In this document: positions 33,685 through 43,025 of the stretch, in pieces
Position numbering within the stretch: position 1 is the first letter of the stretch
Layout of the letters: each line of letters begins with the position of its first letter
NCBI GenBank assembly: GCA_001464765.1
Contig: LNDV01000038.1
Coordinates: forward strand, 145,572 to 209,571
Length of the DNA: 64,000 bases
Direction of reading: 5' to 3'
From: Betaproteobacteria bacterium Ga0077526
Lineage (GTDB): Bacteria > Pseudomonadota > Gammaproteobacteria > Burkholderiales > Ga0077523
Translations under genes and position numbers: made by a program
The notes under the pieces: model-generated
Told to the model about the DNA's origin: nothing
Databases searched by the model: none
The model's input: only the letters and a program-made list of their open reading frames with translations

Positions 33685-35001
33685 TCAATGCCGGCCCAGT
33701 TCTTCGAGACGGATACGGGTCACCTTGCCGGAGACGCTGGGCAGCGCCTCCATGCGGGCGATCGCCGCGTTGACGTGCTTCTCGACGGTGAGGTGGGTGA
33801 GCATCACGATGTCCGCATGCTCCTCCCCTTCGGCCGGTTCCTTCTGCACCATCGCGTCGATGGAGATCGTGTGATCCGCGAGGATGCGCGTGATGTCGGC
33901 GAGCACGCCGGGCCGGTCGTAAACACGCAGACGCAGGTAATACGCGGTCTCCACGTCCTCCATCGGGAGGATGGGAAAGTCGCTCAACTGGTCCGGCTGG
34001 AACGCGAGGTGCGGCACGCGGTTCTCGGGGTCGGAGGTCTGCATGCGCGTGATGTCGACGAGGTCGGCCACGACGGCCGATGCCGTGGGCTCCGCCCCCG
34101 CGCCCGCGCCGTAATAGAGCGTGGCGCCGACGGCATCGCCCTTCACCAGCACGGCGTTCATCACGCCCTCCACGTTCGCGATGAGCCGGCGCGCGGGGAT
34201 GAGGGTCGGATGCACGCGCAGTTCGATGCCCTTCGCGGTGCGACGGGTGATCCCCAGCAGCTTGATGCGATAGCCCAGCTGCTCGGCGTAACGGATGTCC
34301 TCACGCGTGAGGCGCGCAATGCCTTCGGTGTAGGCGCGATCGAACTGCATTGGAATGCCGAAGGCGATGGCCGCCATGATCGTGAGCTTGTGTGCGGCGT
34401 CGATGCCCTCGATGTCGAAGGTCGGGTCGGCCTCCGCGTATCCGAGCCGCTGGGCTTCCTGCAGCACGGTGTCGAAGGCGGCCCCCTTATCGCGCATCTC
34501 CGACAGGATGAAGTTGGACGTGCCGTTGATGATGCCCGCCACCCACTCGATGCGGTTGGCCGTGAGGCCTTCGCGGAGTGCCTTGATGATCGGAATGCCG
34601 CCCGCCACTGCGGCCTCGAAGGCGACCATCACGCCCTTCGCGCGGGCCGCGGCGAAGATCTCGTTGCCGTGCGTCGCGAGCAGCGCCTTGTTGGCGGTCA
34701 CCACGTGCTTGCCGTTCTCGATCGCGGCGAGGATCAGGTCCTTCGCCACCGTATAGCCGCCGATCAGCTCGATCACGATGTCGATGGAGGGGTCCCGGAC
34801 GACCGAAAAGGCGTCGTCCGTGACTTGTGCGGCATCGCCGACGATTTCGCGGGCGCGGTCGACCGCCTTGTCCGCAACAACGGCGATCTCGATCCCCCGG
34901 CCCGCGCGGCGGAGGATCTCCTCCTGGTTGCGCCTGAGCACGCGGAACACGCCGCCGCCCACCGTGCCGATACCGAGCAATCCGACCTTTATGGGGTTCA
35001 T
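33685..35001 (-). CDS. hom: Homoserine dehydrogenase
   Basis: A 438-residue monofunctional enzyme: N-terminal NAD(P)-binding motif GLLGIGTVGGGV (8-19), catalytic core with VAGGIPIIK, NGTSNFIL and GYAEADPTFDIEG, and a C-terminal ACT domain (about 355-435) for threonine feedback inhibition. It reduces aspartate semialdehyde to homoserine. ATG overlaps the GNAT stop as ATGA. Confidence 0.96.
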   Translation of the reverse strand: MNPIKVGLLGIGTVGGGVFRVLRRNQEEILRRAGRGIEIAVVADKAVDRAREIVGDAAQVTDDAFSVVRDPSIDIVIELIGGYTVAKDLILAAIENGKHVVTANKALLATHGNEIFAAARAKGVMVAFEAAVAGGIPIIKALREGLTANRIEWVAGIINGTSNFILSEMRDKGAAFDTVLQEAQRLGYAEADPTFDIEGIDAAHKLTIMAAIAFGIPMQFDRAYTEGIARLTREDIRYAEQLGYRIKLLGITRRTAKGIELRVHPTLIPARRLIANVEGVMNAVLVKGDAVGATLYYGAGAGAEPTASAVVADLVDITRMQTSDPENRVPHLAFQPDQLSDFPILPMEDVETAYYLRLRVYDRPGVLADITRILADHTISIDAMVQKEPAEGEEHADIVMLTHLTVEKHVNAAIARMEALPSVSGKVTRIRLEELGRH

Positions 35002-35447
35002 CCCAATGCCTTTCTGAAACTGAAACTGGTCACGAAGTACCCTTCGCGGAAGTAGAAGCGATGCGCCCGCGTGCGCTGCGTGCCGGACTCGAGATCGATG
35101 TTGCCGGCGCCGCGCGCCCGCGCCTCCTGTTCCAGCCAGGAGAGCAGCGCGTGCCCGACGCCCGTGGATCGCTGCGAGTCATCGGTCACCAGATCGTCCA
35201 CATAGAAGCGGCGGCCGACATGGGTGTTCGCGAAGCATCGGAACACCGCGACACCGGCGACCTCGCCGTCGAGGACGGCCACCGCCATTTCCCCGCCTTC
35301 GCGGAAGATGCCGTTCATCTGTGACACGTAATCGGTCGAGAGGTCGGGACGAAGTTGCCGATGCACGCGCTCTGCCCGGGCGAGCCATTGCGGTTCCAGC
35401 ACCGTCCCGGCGCGATCGGCGACGCGGAAGACGGCGGGCGCGGTCAT
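34998..35447 (-). CDS. GNAT-family N-acetyltransferase
   Basis: A 149-residue single-domain acetyltransferase. The acetyl-CoA loop is visible as DDSQRSTGVGHALLSWLE (about residues 90-107), preceded by FYVDDLVTD and followed by the TRAHRFYFREGY motif. It is coupled at both ends (ATGA with alaC and with hom), which places it firmly in the amino-acid operon. The substrate is unknown; an amino acid or amine is possible. Confidence 0.88.
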   Translation of the reverse strand: MTAPAVFRVADRAGTVLEPQWLARAERVHRQLRPDLSTDYVSQMNGIFREGGEMAVAVLDGEVAGVAVFRCFANTHVGRRFYVDDLVTDDSQRSTGVGHALLSWLEQEARARGAGNIDLESGTQRTRAHRFYFREGYFVTSFSFRKALG

Positions 35448-36652
35448 CCGGCCTTGGCCTGCGCGGCCGACAGCAGCCCGTCGCGGCGGAACATGTCGCG
35501 GATGCCGCGGACTGCCTGGCGGATCCGGGCTTCGTTCTCGATGAGCGAGAACCGCACGTGGTCGTCGCCGTAGTCGCCGAACCCGATGCCGGGCGAGACT
35601 GCTACCTTGGCTTCCGCCAGAAGCTTCTTGGAGAATTCGAGGGAGCCCATGGCGCGATACGGCTCGGGGATCTGCGCCCAGATGTACATGGTCGCCTTCG
35701 GGATCTCCACCATCCAGTCCACGGCATGCAGGCCGGTGGCAAGCACGTCGCGCCGGCGCTGGTACATGGACTGGATCTCGGTGACGCAATCCTGCGGGCC
35801 TTCCAGCGCCACGATCGAGGCGATCTGGATGGGCGTGAAGGTGCCGTAGTCGTGGTAGCTCTTCATCCGCCCCAGCGCGGCGACGAGTTCCTTGTTGCCC
35901 ACCATGAAGCCCACGCGCCAGCCGGCCATGTTGTAGCTCTTCGACAGCGTGAAGAACTCCACGGCGACGTCCGTCGCGCCGGGCACCTGCAGGATGGACG
36001 GGCACTTCCAGCCGTCGTACACGATGTCCGCGTAGGCCAGGTCGTGCACGACGAAGATGTCGTGCTCCCGGGCCAGCGCGACGATGCGCTCGAAGAACGG
36101 CAGTTCCACGCACTGGGCGGTGGGATTGGCCGGGAAGTTGAGGATGAGCATCTTGGGCTTCGGGTAGGAGTCGCGGATCGCACGCTCCAGTTCCTCGAAG
36201 AAGTCCCGTCCAGGCACGAGCGGCACGTGGCGGATGTCCGCTCCGGCGATGACCGGCCCGTAGATGTGGATCGGGTAGCTGGGATTGGGCACGAGCACGA
36301 TGTCGCCGCGATCGAGCGTGGCGAGCGCGAGGTGGGCAATGCCCTCCTTCGAACCGATGGTGACGATGGCCTCGCTGTCCGGATCGATGTCGACCTGGTA
36401 GCGGGTGCGGTACCAGTTGGCGATCGCCCGGCGCAGCCTCGGGATGCCCTTGGACACCGAATAGCGGTGGGTATCCAGCCTCTGGGCGGATTCCACGAGC
36501 TTGTCGACGATGTGGCGCGGCGTCGGCTGGTCGGGGTTGCCCATGCCGAAGTCGATGATGTCCTCCCCGCGCCGACGGGCGGCCGCCTTGAGCTCGCCGG
36601 TGATGTTGAACACGTAAGGCGGCAGGCGCTTAATGCGGGGAAACTCATGCAT
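35444..36652 (-). CDS. alaC: AlaC-type alanine/glutamate-pyruvate aminotransferase
   Basis: A 402-residue fold-type I aminotransferase. PLP lysine in TLSKSYNMAGWRVG (about residue 237), NFPANPTAQC carries the conserved Asn, and the C-terminal Arg is in VRFSLIENEAR. It fits the AlaC group that makes alanine from pyruvate and glutamate. First gene of the operon with GNAT, hom and thrC, an order frequent in betaproteobacteria. Substrate preference is by family. Confidence 0.92.
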   Translation of the reverse strand: MHEFPRIKRLPPYVFNITGELKAAARRRGEDIIDFGMGNPDQPTPRHIVDKLVESAQRLDTHRYSVSKGIPRLRRAIANWYRTRYQVDIDPDSEAIVTIGSKEGIAHLALATLDRGDIVLVPNPSYPIHIYGPVIAGADIRHVPLVPGRDFFEELERAIRDSYPKPKMLILNFPANPTAQCVELPFFERIVALAREHDIFVVHDLAYADIVYDGWKCPSILQVPGATDVAVEFFTLSKSYNMAGWRVGFMVGNKELVAALGRMKSYHDYGTFTPIQIASIVALEGPQDCVTEIQSMYQRRRDVLATGLHAVDWMVEIPKATMYIWAQIPEPYRAMGSLEFSKKLLAEAKVAVSPGIGFGDYGDDHVRFSLIENEARIRQAVRGIRDMFRRDGLLSAAQAKAG

Positions 36653-36748
36653 GAGAGGGAGACTCCGAAGACCCGGGTAATGGGGAACGAGGTAAAGTCC
36701 GCAATGTTAGTGGGCGCTCGGGAGTAGCGCAAACAGGAGGCACGGAAC

Positions 36749-37129
36749 TTGAAGCTTCATCTGGACAGATTCGAGGGCCAGAACGCGTTCTCCGGGTACG
36801 GCCCGGACCATGTGGCGGTCAACGGTGCCCCGTACCGGACCAGCCTGATCGTGTTCCCCGACCGGATCGTTGACCCCTGGCCGGTACCGGCCCTGGAACA
36901 CCTCTCGCCCGAATCGCTGGCAGGGATTGCCGCCGAACCCCTCGAAATCCTGCTGATCGGCACGGGCTGGACCCATGGGTTCGTGCACCCTCGGACCTAC
37001 GGTGCCCTGCTCGGCGCCCGCATCGGCGTCGAAGTCATGGAGACCCGGGCCGCCTGCCGCACCTACAACATCCTGCTGGCCGAAGGCCGAAAGGTCGCCG
37101 CCGCGCTGATCCTGCCTGCCGGGAACTGA
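36749..37129 (+). CDS. Mth938-like (DUF498/Xcc1710 type) protein
   Basis: A 126-residue protein of the Mth938-like family, which includes the respiratory complex I assembly factor NDUFAF3. TTG start at 36749 with a perfect AGGAGG eight bases upstream. Conserved segments are ILLIGTG (about 69-75) and GVEVMETRAACRTYNIL. Bacterial role unknown. Divergent from alaC across a 96-base spacer. Confidence 0.88.
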   Translation: MKLHLDRFEGQNAFSGYGPDHVAVNGAPYRTSLIVFPDRIVDPWPVPALEHLSPESLAGIAAEPLEILLIGTGWTHGFVHPRTYGALLGARIGVEVMETRAACRTYNILLAEGRKVAAALILPAGN

Positions 37130-37150
37130 GGCTCGGACGGTATCCGCCCC

Positions 37151-38854
37151 TCAGCCGAGGCGGCTGGCCGGATCCCGCATGACCGTCGGATCGATCCCGA
37201 TCCGTACAGCGCCCCAGTGGCGGCCGGCGACAGTCACGGGCATGGACAGATCGTTCAGCAGTTCCCCCGTATCCCGCAGATAGGTCTGAAGCAGGGAGGC
37301 GCTCCGGTTGCGCGCACTCTTCAGTGCCGTGTCGTCGTTGAAGATCCGCTTGTCGCGCGATGCCACCAGGTCACGGGTCCGATCCCCCGTCGGCGGCTGG
37401 CAGAACTGCCGGTTGTGGGTGGGCGCGTAGCCGTTCTCGTCCACGCAGATGGCGAACCGGGCGCCCGGCACCGAGGCGACCATCTCTTCCCCGAGACGCT
37501 GCAGTTCGGATTCGCAGACCCGGTCGTAGGCGGTCCGGAACTTGGGCGGGTCGGTCCCCGGTATCGGCTGATAGCCGCGGTCGAACACGTTCACGCCCCG
37601 GGCGAACTGCCCCTCCAGGTACCCAGCCACATCGTCGCGGTAGGCCCGGGCCTGGCCGAGGATGCGGTCGAAGGTGCTGTCCCCCAGCCGGAAGGCCGAT
37701 CCGAGTTCGAGAATGCCCTCCGAAGCGCTGCGCAGTTCACCCGACCGCTCGTTCGCCGACTTCATGTGAGCGGTGACGGCCGCACTCGCATCGTGGATCT
37801 CGTTCACGCTGCCGTGGATGTCCGCATTGGATCGCCGCACGCCGTCCAGCGCCGTGAGCATCCCGTCCAGTTCGCGGAACATGGTCTCGAAGGACACGAC
37901 CATCGCGTCGAAGCTCTCGCTGGAATCCCGCACGACGTCCACCGTGCGGGACGTGTCGTCGTGAATGCGGTCCGTGTCGCGCGCGGTGGCTTCCACCAGA
38001 TCGATCATCTCGCCGGTGCCCGTGGCAATGGTGCCCGTGGCCACCTTCACCCGCTCCGCCAGCTTGCGGACCTCATCGGCCACGACCGCGAAGCCGCGCC
38101 CCACCTCGCCGGCACGGGCAGCCTCGATGGCGGCATTCAGGGCAAGGAGGTTGGTCTGGTCGGAGATGTCGTTGATGAGCCCGCCGATGTCTCGGATGGA
38201 GCGCGAGTGTTCCGAAAGCTTGGAGACGTTCTCCCGGAAGGCTGCGAGGCTGGAGCGCACGGCGATCATCCGCGCTGCGACATCCCGGAGTTGCGCCGCC
38301 GAGGCGCGCGCCGTCTCGAGGTTCACGGTAGTGCTCTGCGCGACGGTCCCGGCCTGCTGGGACATGGACTCCACGGCCAGTGTCACTGCCTCGCTCTGCT
38401 GGAACACGCGTTCCGCGACTTCCTGCTGGGAGGCGGCTTCGCGCGCAGCTTCCTGGGTTTCGCGCAGGAGCCGGGCGGCCGACGTGGCGACGTCGATGCC
38501 GCCGTTGCGGGCCCGGCCCACGAGCGCCTCCACACGACCGCCGAACCGGGCGAGGCTGGCGCCCGCGTCCCCGTCCGTCGCGGCAAGAAGGGGCGAGACA
38601 TCGCCTTCGTCGGAGGCGCGCTTCAGGATGTGCTCGAGTCTGCCGAGCACGCGAACGTGACGCCCGGCCATCCAGGTTCCCGCCACCCCGGCACCCACGA
38701 TCGCTGCCAGCACCCCCCCAGCGGCAGCCCACGGGAGGTTGGCGCCGCCCCACACCCCGAGCCCGATGGCCAGGATGGGGAAGGCCGCTGCCACGGCAGG
38801 CGGTCCATAGGCTTCGACGATATGGGAGAAAGCACGGGAGGACGGACGGGCCAT
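37151..38854 (-). CDS. Chemoreceptor with a C-terminal sensor domain
   Basis: A 567-residue methyl-accepting chemotaxis protein. Two transmembrane helices near the N-terminus (about 18-63) with almost no periplasmic part; signalling domain at about 160-400 with the hairpin tip DQTNLLALNAAIEAARAGE. After it comes a roughly 150-residue C-terminal domain (DENGYAPTHN, RDKRIFNDD, YLRDTGELLNDLSMPV), resembling the cytoplasmic cache-like sensor at the end of some proteobacterial receptors. No C-terminal xWxxF tether. A sigma-28-like promoter lies upstream. Ligand unknown. Confidence 0.9.
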   Translation of the reverse strand: MARPSSRAFSHIVEAYGPPAVAAAFPILAIGLGVWGGANLPWAAAGGVLAAIVGAGVAGTWMAGRHVRVLGRLEHILKRASDEGDVSPLLAATDGDAGASLARFGGRVEALVGRARNGGIDVATSAARLLRETQEAAREAASQQEVAERVFQQSEAVTLAVESMSQQAGTVAQSTTVNLETARASAAQLRDVAARMIAVRSSLAAFRENVSKLSEHSRSIRDIGGLINDISDQTNLLALNAAIEAARAGEVGRGFAVVADEVRKLAERVKVATGTIATGTGEMIDLVEATARDTDRIHDDTSRTVDVVRDSSESFDAMVVSFETMFRELDGMLTALDGVRRSNADIHGSVNEIHDASAAVTAHMKSANERSGELRSASEGILELGSAFRLGDSTFDRILGQARAYRDDVAGYLEGQFARGVNVFDRGYQPIPGTDPPKFRTAYDRVCESELQRLGEEMVASVPGARFAICVDENGYAPTHNRQFCQPPTGDRTRDLVASRDKRIFNDDTALKSARNRSASLLQTYLRDTGELLNDLSMPVTVAGRHWGAVRIGIDPTVMRDPASRLG

Positions 38855-38886
38855 GGGAGGTTCCGGTCGATAGGGCGACGGGATCG

Positions 38887-38913
38887 ATAACGGCAGTCCG
38901 ACCGGAAACTCCA
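38887..38913 (-). promoter_or_regulatory. Candidate sigma-28 promoter of the chemoreceptor gene
   Basis: On the minus strand TGGAGTTT (38913-38906), exactly 11 bases, then GCCGTTAT (38894-38887). The FliA consensus is TAAAGTTT-N11-GCCGATAA: six of eight in each half with exact spacing. The start point near 38880 leaves about 26 bases to the ATG at 38854. Confidence 0.5.
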
Positions 38914-38991
38914 GTCAAGCCGCCGCCGGATCAGGGAAACCACGGAAGGTGCGCCCAACCTGCGCGATCGGGTGGAATCTGCGGACCTTGC

Positions 38992-39915
38992 CTAGACTCC
39001 GATCATGGCCCGCAGGTGAGCCGCCGCGCTTCGCCCGAGGGAACCGAGGTCGTAGCCACCTTCCAGCAGTGACACCATCCGGCCCGCCGCGCTGTCCCGG
39101 GTCGCCTCGAGAAGGCGTTCGGTCACCCAGGCATAGTCGGCCTCGACCAGCGCCAGGGACGCCATGTCGTCGTCCCGGTGCGCGTCGAAGCCCGCGGAAA
39201 CGAACACCACTTCGGGGCGGAATGCGGCGAGCGCAGGGATCCAGGCGCTCTCCACCGCCTCGCGAAAATGCCGGCCGGTGCTGTAAGCGGCCAGAGGCAC
39301 GTTGACCATCCGTTCCGAACGGCCTTCCGTGCCGCTGTAAGGATAGAAAGGGTGCTGGAAGGTCGACACCATGAGCACCCGCTCGTCGTCGCGGAAGATG
39401 TGCTCGGTGCCGTTGCCGTGGTGCACATCGAAATCGACGATGGCCACCCGACTGCAGCCATGGGCCTCCAGGGCGTGTGCGGCAGCCACCGCCACATTGT
39501 TGAAGAAGCAGAAGCCCATCGCCCTCGCCCGTTCGGCGTGGTGTCCCGGCGGGCGCACGTTGCAGAACGCCCCGCGGACCTTCCCGGTCAGCACGAGATC
39601 GGTGGCAAGGACCGCAGCGCCGGCAGCGCGCAAGGCGGCCTGCAGGGTGAACGGATTCATCGCGGTGTCCGGATCGAGGTGCACGATGCCGGCCCCGGGC
39701 GCCGAACTGATCACCGTGTCCACGTGATCGTCGGTGTGGACGCGCAGAAGCTGTTCGCGGGTTGCAGCAGGCGCCTCATGGACTTCGAGCAGACCCATGA
39801 GCCCGGACGCGATCAGCTGGTCCTCGACCGCACCGAGCCTCGCCGGGCATTCGGGATGATGGGCACCCATATCGTGCCGCTGGCACTCGTCGTGGCGTAG
39901 GAAGGCGATCGTCAT
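38992..39915 (-). CDS. Class II histone-deacetylase-family enzyme
   Basis: A 307-residue zinc deacetylase (HDAC / acetoin utilization / acetylpolyamine amidohydrolase superfamily). Active-site His pair in RPPGHHAE, zinc ligands in DFDVHHGNG and AGFDAHRDD, and the late EGGYDLGSL motif. It could remove acetyl groups from proteins or small amines. It is divergent from a Pat-like protein acetyltransferase, 226 bases apart, which favours a protein-lysine target. That pairing is inference. Confidence 0.92.
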   Translation of the reverse strand: MTIAFLRHDECQRHDMGAHHPECPARLGAVEDQLIASGLMGLLEVHEAPAATREQLLRVHTDDHVDTVISSAPGAGIVHLDPDTAMNPFTLQAALRAAGAAVLATDLVLTGKVRGAFCNVRPPGHHAERARAMGFCFFNNVAVAAAHALEAHGCSRVAIVDFDVHHGNGTEHIFRDDERVLMVSTFQHPFYPYSGTEGRSERMVNVPLAAYSTGRHFREAVESAWIPALAAFRPEVVFVSAGFDAHRDDDMASLALVEADYAWVTERLLEATRDSAAGRMVSLLEGGYDLGSLGRSAAAHLRAMIGV

Positions 39916-40141
39916 GCGGACACCCGGAGCATGGGGAAAACCTGATGGTAGCGCTGCCGGCGCGAGCCGTCGCCGCTCCCCGTCACGGCAGGCCTGCCAC
40001 TGCGGCTGCTGAGGGTTCACGCCCGCGCCAGGCGGCAGTACCCGAATGGCATGGCGCAAACGGCGCCCGCGCTGAAACGTGCTACGGTTGCCGCATGCCG
40101 AATTTGAGGATCCCCGGGACCCGTCCCGCACTGACGACTCC

Positions 40142-42838
40142 GTGACCCACCCCTTGCAGAGTCTGTTCGAGCCCGCCGTGGTCGCGGTGGTCGGGGCGTC
40201 TGACACCCCGGATACCGTCGGCGGCGCGGTGCTGCGCCGGATGCAAGCCGCTGGCTTCGCAGGTGCGCTTTACCCGGTCAATCCGCGGCACGCGGAGGTT
40301 GCCGGCCTGCCCTGCTTCCCTTCCCTGCTCGCCCTTCCGGGGCGTCCTGACGTGGCGTTCGTCGCCTCTCCCGCCGCCACGCTGCCCGCCGTCCTTCGCG
40401 ACGCCGTCGAGGCCCGCTGCAAGGCTGTCGTGCTTCTCGGCACGGCGGCCGGGAGTCAGGACGACAACACCGCTGCCCTCCGCGAGGACGCCCTCGCGTC
40501 GGCCCGGCACGCGGGGCTGCGCATCCTCGGCCCGAACACCCTGGGCGTGATCCGGCCGCGCCACCGCTTCAATGGTTCCTTCACCGCCACCGACGTGAAG
40601 GCCGGCACGACCGCGCTGCTGGCGCAGTCCGGCGGGCTCACGAGTGCGATGCTGGACCGCGGCGCGGCCGAAGGTCTCGGCTTCTCCTGCGTGGTGTCGC
40701 TCGGCAATCAGACCGACCTGGATTTCGCCGACGTGCTGGACTTCGTAACCCACGATCCGGCGACGGAAAGCGTGGTGATGTACATCGAGGGCATCCGCTC
40801 GGCACGACGGTTCGTGAGCGCATTGCGGGCGGCGGCGCGGATCAAGCCCGTGATCGTGCTGAAATCCGGTCGGGAGACGGCCGGCAGCCGCGCCGCCTCG
40901 ACACATACCGGCGCCATCACCGGTCCGGACGAAGCGTTCGACGCCGCGCTCCGGCGCTGCGGCGCTGTCCGCGTCGATGATTTCCTGCAGCTCTATGCGG
41001 CGACCAAGTATCTGGCCTCGCGCTATCGGCCCGTGGCGCGCAACGTCGCCATCGTCACGAACGGTGGCGGTCCCGGTGTCATGGCAGCGGATCGCGCCGG
41101 CCGTGTCGGCCTGACGCTCGCGACGCTGAGTCCGGCCACGATGGACCGCCTGGAGCGGGAGCTTAGCGGCCGCTGGTCGCGGGACAATCCCGTCGACCTG
41201 ATGGAGGACGCGAGGCCCGCCGCTTTCGCGCAGGCGCTGGACGCGTGCCTCACCGACCCCGCGGTCGACGGTGTGATCGCGATAGTCACCCCGCAGGTCA
41301 TGACCGATCCGTCCGCGGTCGCGGACCTCATCCTCGCAGCCGCGGGCCGCACCACGAAACCGCTCATCGCCTGCCTGCTGGGCGACACCAGCATCCGCGC
41401 CGCGCTGCCGCGTCTGCAGGCCGCCCGCATTCCGACGTTCCGGGCACCCGAGCCAGCCGTCGAGGCCTTCGCGGACATCGCCCGCTTCTACGAGAACCAG
41501 CGACTGCTCATGCAGGTTCCGGGACCGCGATCCCACGAGGAACGCGAGCCGGACGTGGAAGGCGCGCGAGCGATCGTGACCGAGGCGCTCGCGACCGGTC
41601 GCGACAGCCTGTCGCCGATGGAGACCAAAGCGCTGCTCGGCGCATTCCGCATTCCGGTGTCGCCGTCGGCCGTCGCACGGACGCCCTCGGAGGCCATTGT
41701 CCTGGCCCAGCAGTTCGGATTTCCCGTGGTGCTGAAGGCCAACGCGCGGGGGCTGGAACACAAGTCCGACGTGGGAGGCGTACGTCTCGACCTCCGCAAT
41801 GCCACCGAGGTGCGCGAGGCGATGCTCACCATCGAGCGCGATCTGCAGGCGTCGCGTCCCGACCTCGGTGTGGATGGCGCGACGGTGGAACCCATGGTCG
41901 TGAAGGCGCACGGCCGCGAACTAATCCTCGGCGTGCTGAGGGACCCGGTGTTCGGCCCGGTGATTTCCTTCGGGGCCGGCGGCCGGGCTGTGGAGGTGTT
42001 CCGGGACCATGCCGTGGCACTGCCACCCCTCAATGCGGAACTCGCGCGCGCCCTGATCTCGCGCACGCAGGTCGGTGTCACTCTGTCCGCCTGGCGCGGG
42101 TGGCCGGCCGCGGACGCGACGGCGCTCGAGGACGTCCTGCTGCGCTTGTCGGAACTCGCCTGCGCGCTTCCCGAACTGGAAGTGCTGGAGATCAATCCGC
42201 TCATCATCGACGAGGCCGGCGCCATCGCCGTGGACGCGCGCGCCGTGCTGAGCAAGGTCTCGGCGATATCGGAGACCGGGCGATACGGCCACATGGCCAT
42301 CATGCCCTACCCCACCGAGCTCACCACCGGATGGACGCTGGCCGACGGCCGGCACGTCACGGTCCGGGCCATCCGTCCCGAAGACGCGGCCATGGAGCAG
42401 GCCTTCGTCCGTGCGCTGTCCGACGAGTCCCGCTACTTCCGGTTCGCCAACGCGCTGCACGAATTGTCCGAGTCGCTGCTCGTCCGGTTCACCCAGATCG
42501 ACTACGACCGCGAACTCGCGCTGGTCGCCGTGGTCGACGAAGACAACGCCCCGGAGCAGATTGGCGTCGCCCGCTACGTGATCGATGCCGACGGCATCAC
42601 CTGCGAGTTTGCGATTGCGCTCGCGGACGCCTGGCAGGGCCAGGGTATCGGGCGCCGGCTGCTGACCCGCCTGACGGAGGCCGCGCGGGCCCGTGGACTC
42701 CGTACGATGGTGGGCCAGGTGCTGTCGCACAACAGCCGCATGCTGGGCCTGATGAACGCGATGGGCTTCACCGTCGGCCCGGACCCCGACGAGGCCACCA
42801 TGCGGCGCGTCGTGCTCGATCTCGCCCGCGTCGCCTGA
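40142..42838 (+). CDS. Pat/YfiQ-like protein acetyltransferase (acyl-CoA synthetase-like plus GNAT domain)
   Basis: An 898-residue fusion. Residues about 8-690 form an NDP-forming acyl-CoA-synthetase-like unit (CoA-binding PAVVAVVGASDTPDTVGG, a His in STHTGAITG, then an ATP-grasp part with LKANARGLEHKSDVGGV). Residues about 730-895 form a GNAT domain (acetyl-CoA loop AWQGQGIGRRLL). This is the layout of Pat/YfiQ, which acetylates acetyl-CoA synthetase and other enzymes. GTG at 40142 matches family N-termini; the open frame begins at 40079 and no strong ribosome-binding site is seen. Divergent from a deacetylase. Confidence 0.9.
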   Translation: MTHPLQSLFEPAVVAVVGASDTPDTVGGAVLRRMQAAGFAGALYPVNPRHAEVAGLPCFPSLLALPGRPDVAFVASPAATLPAVLRDAVEARCKAVVLLGTAAGSQDDNTAALREDALASARHAGLRILGPNTLGVIRPRHRFNGSFTATDVKAGTTALLAQSGGLTSAMLDRGAAEGLGFSCVVSLGNQTDLDFADVLDFVTHDPATESVVMYIEGIRSARRFVSALRAAARIKPVIVLKSGRETAGSRAASTHTGAITGPDEAFDAALRRCGAVRVDDFLQLYAATKYLASRYRPVARNVAIVTNGGGPGVMAADRAGRVGLTLATLSPATMDRLERELSGRWSRDNPVDLMEDARPAAFAQALDACLTDPAVDGVIAIVTPQVMTDPSAVADLILAAAGRTTKPLIACLLGDTSIRAALPRLQAARIPTFRAPEPAVEAFADIARFYENQRLLMQVPGPRSHEEREPDVEGARAIVTEALATGRDSLSPMETKALLGAFRIPVSPSAVARTPSEAIVLAQQFGFPVVLKANARGLEHKSDVGGVRLDLRNATEVREAMLTIERDLQASRPDLGVDGATVEPMVVKAHGRELILGVLRDPVFGPVISFGAGGRAVEVFRDHAVALPPLNAELARALISRTQVGVTLSAWRGWPAADATALEDVLLRLSELACALPELEVLEINPLIIDEAGAIAVDARAVLSKVSAISETGRYGHMAIMPYPTELTTGWTLADGRHVTVRAIRPEDAAMEQAFVRALSDESRYFRFANALHELSESLLVRFTQIDYDRELALVAVVDEDNAPEQIGVARYVIDADGITCEFAIALADAWQGQGIGRRLLTRLTEAARARGLRTMVGQVLSHNSRMLGLMNAMGFTVGPDPDEATMRRVVLDLARVA

Positions 42839-43025
42839 TCGCGTTCTGGAACTCAAGATCGGGACGAATTGCTCGAAGATACAGAGGTCCCGACCCATTG
42901 CCGCAAAGTGGTCGGCCCATTGGAACAGAACAAGTTGCTGATCCTGCACCCACAAGCAGATCCCGAGGTCGCGGAAGGGATGCGCAAGCCGCCCCGCCCA
43001 CGGCTCCACGGAGCCCACCATACCC

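Noticed and set aside
32253..33773. 506-codon plus-strand open frame opposite thrC
   Set aside because: Complete antisense of a certain gene, His/Arg-rich with no family similarity; an effect of codon bias on the opposite strand.
33562..35055. 497-codon plus-strand open frame opposite hom
   Set aside because: Antisense shadow of homoserine dehydrogenase; no recognisable domains.
42859..42893. TCGGGAC / GTCCCGA inverted repeat upstream of moxR
   Set aside because: Arms only 7 bp with a 21-base gap and no further support; may be chance in GC-rich DNA.
42839..43025. Short gene between the acetyltransferase and moxR genes
   Set aside because: No frame with a start, ribosome-binding site and plausible protein was seen in these 187 bases.
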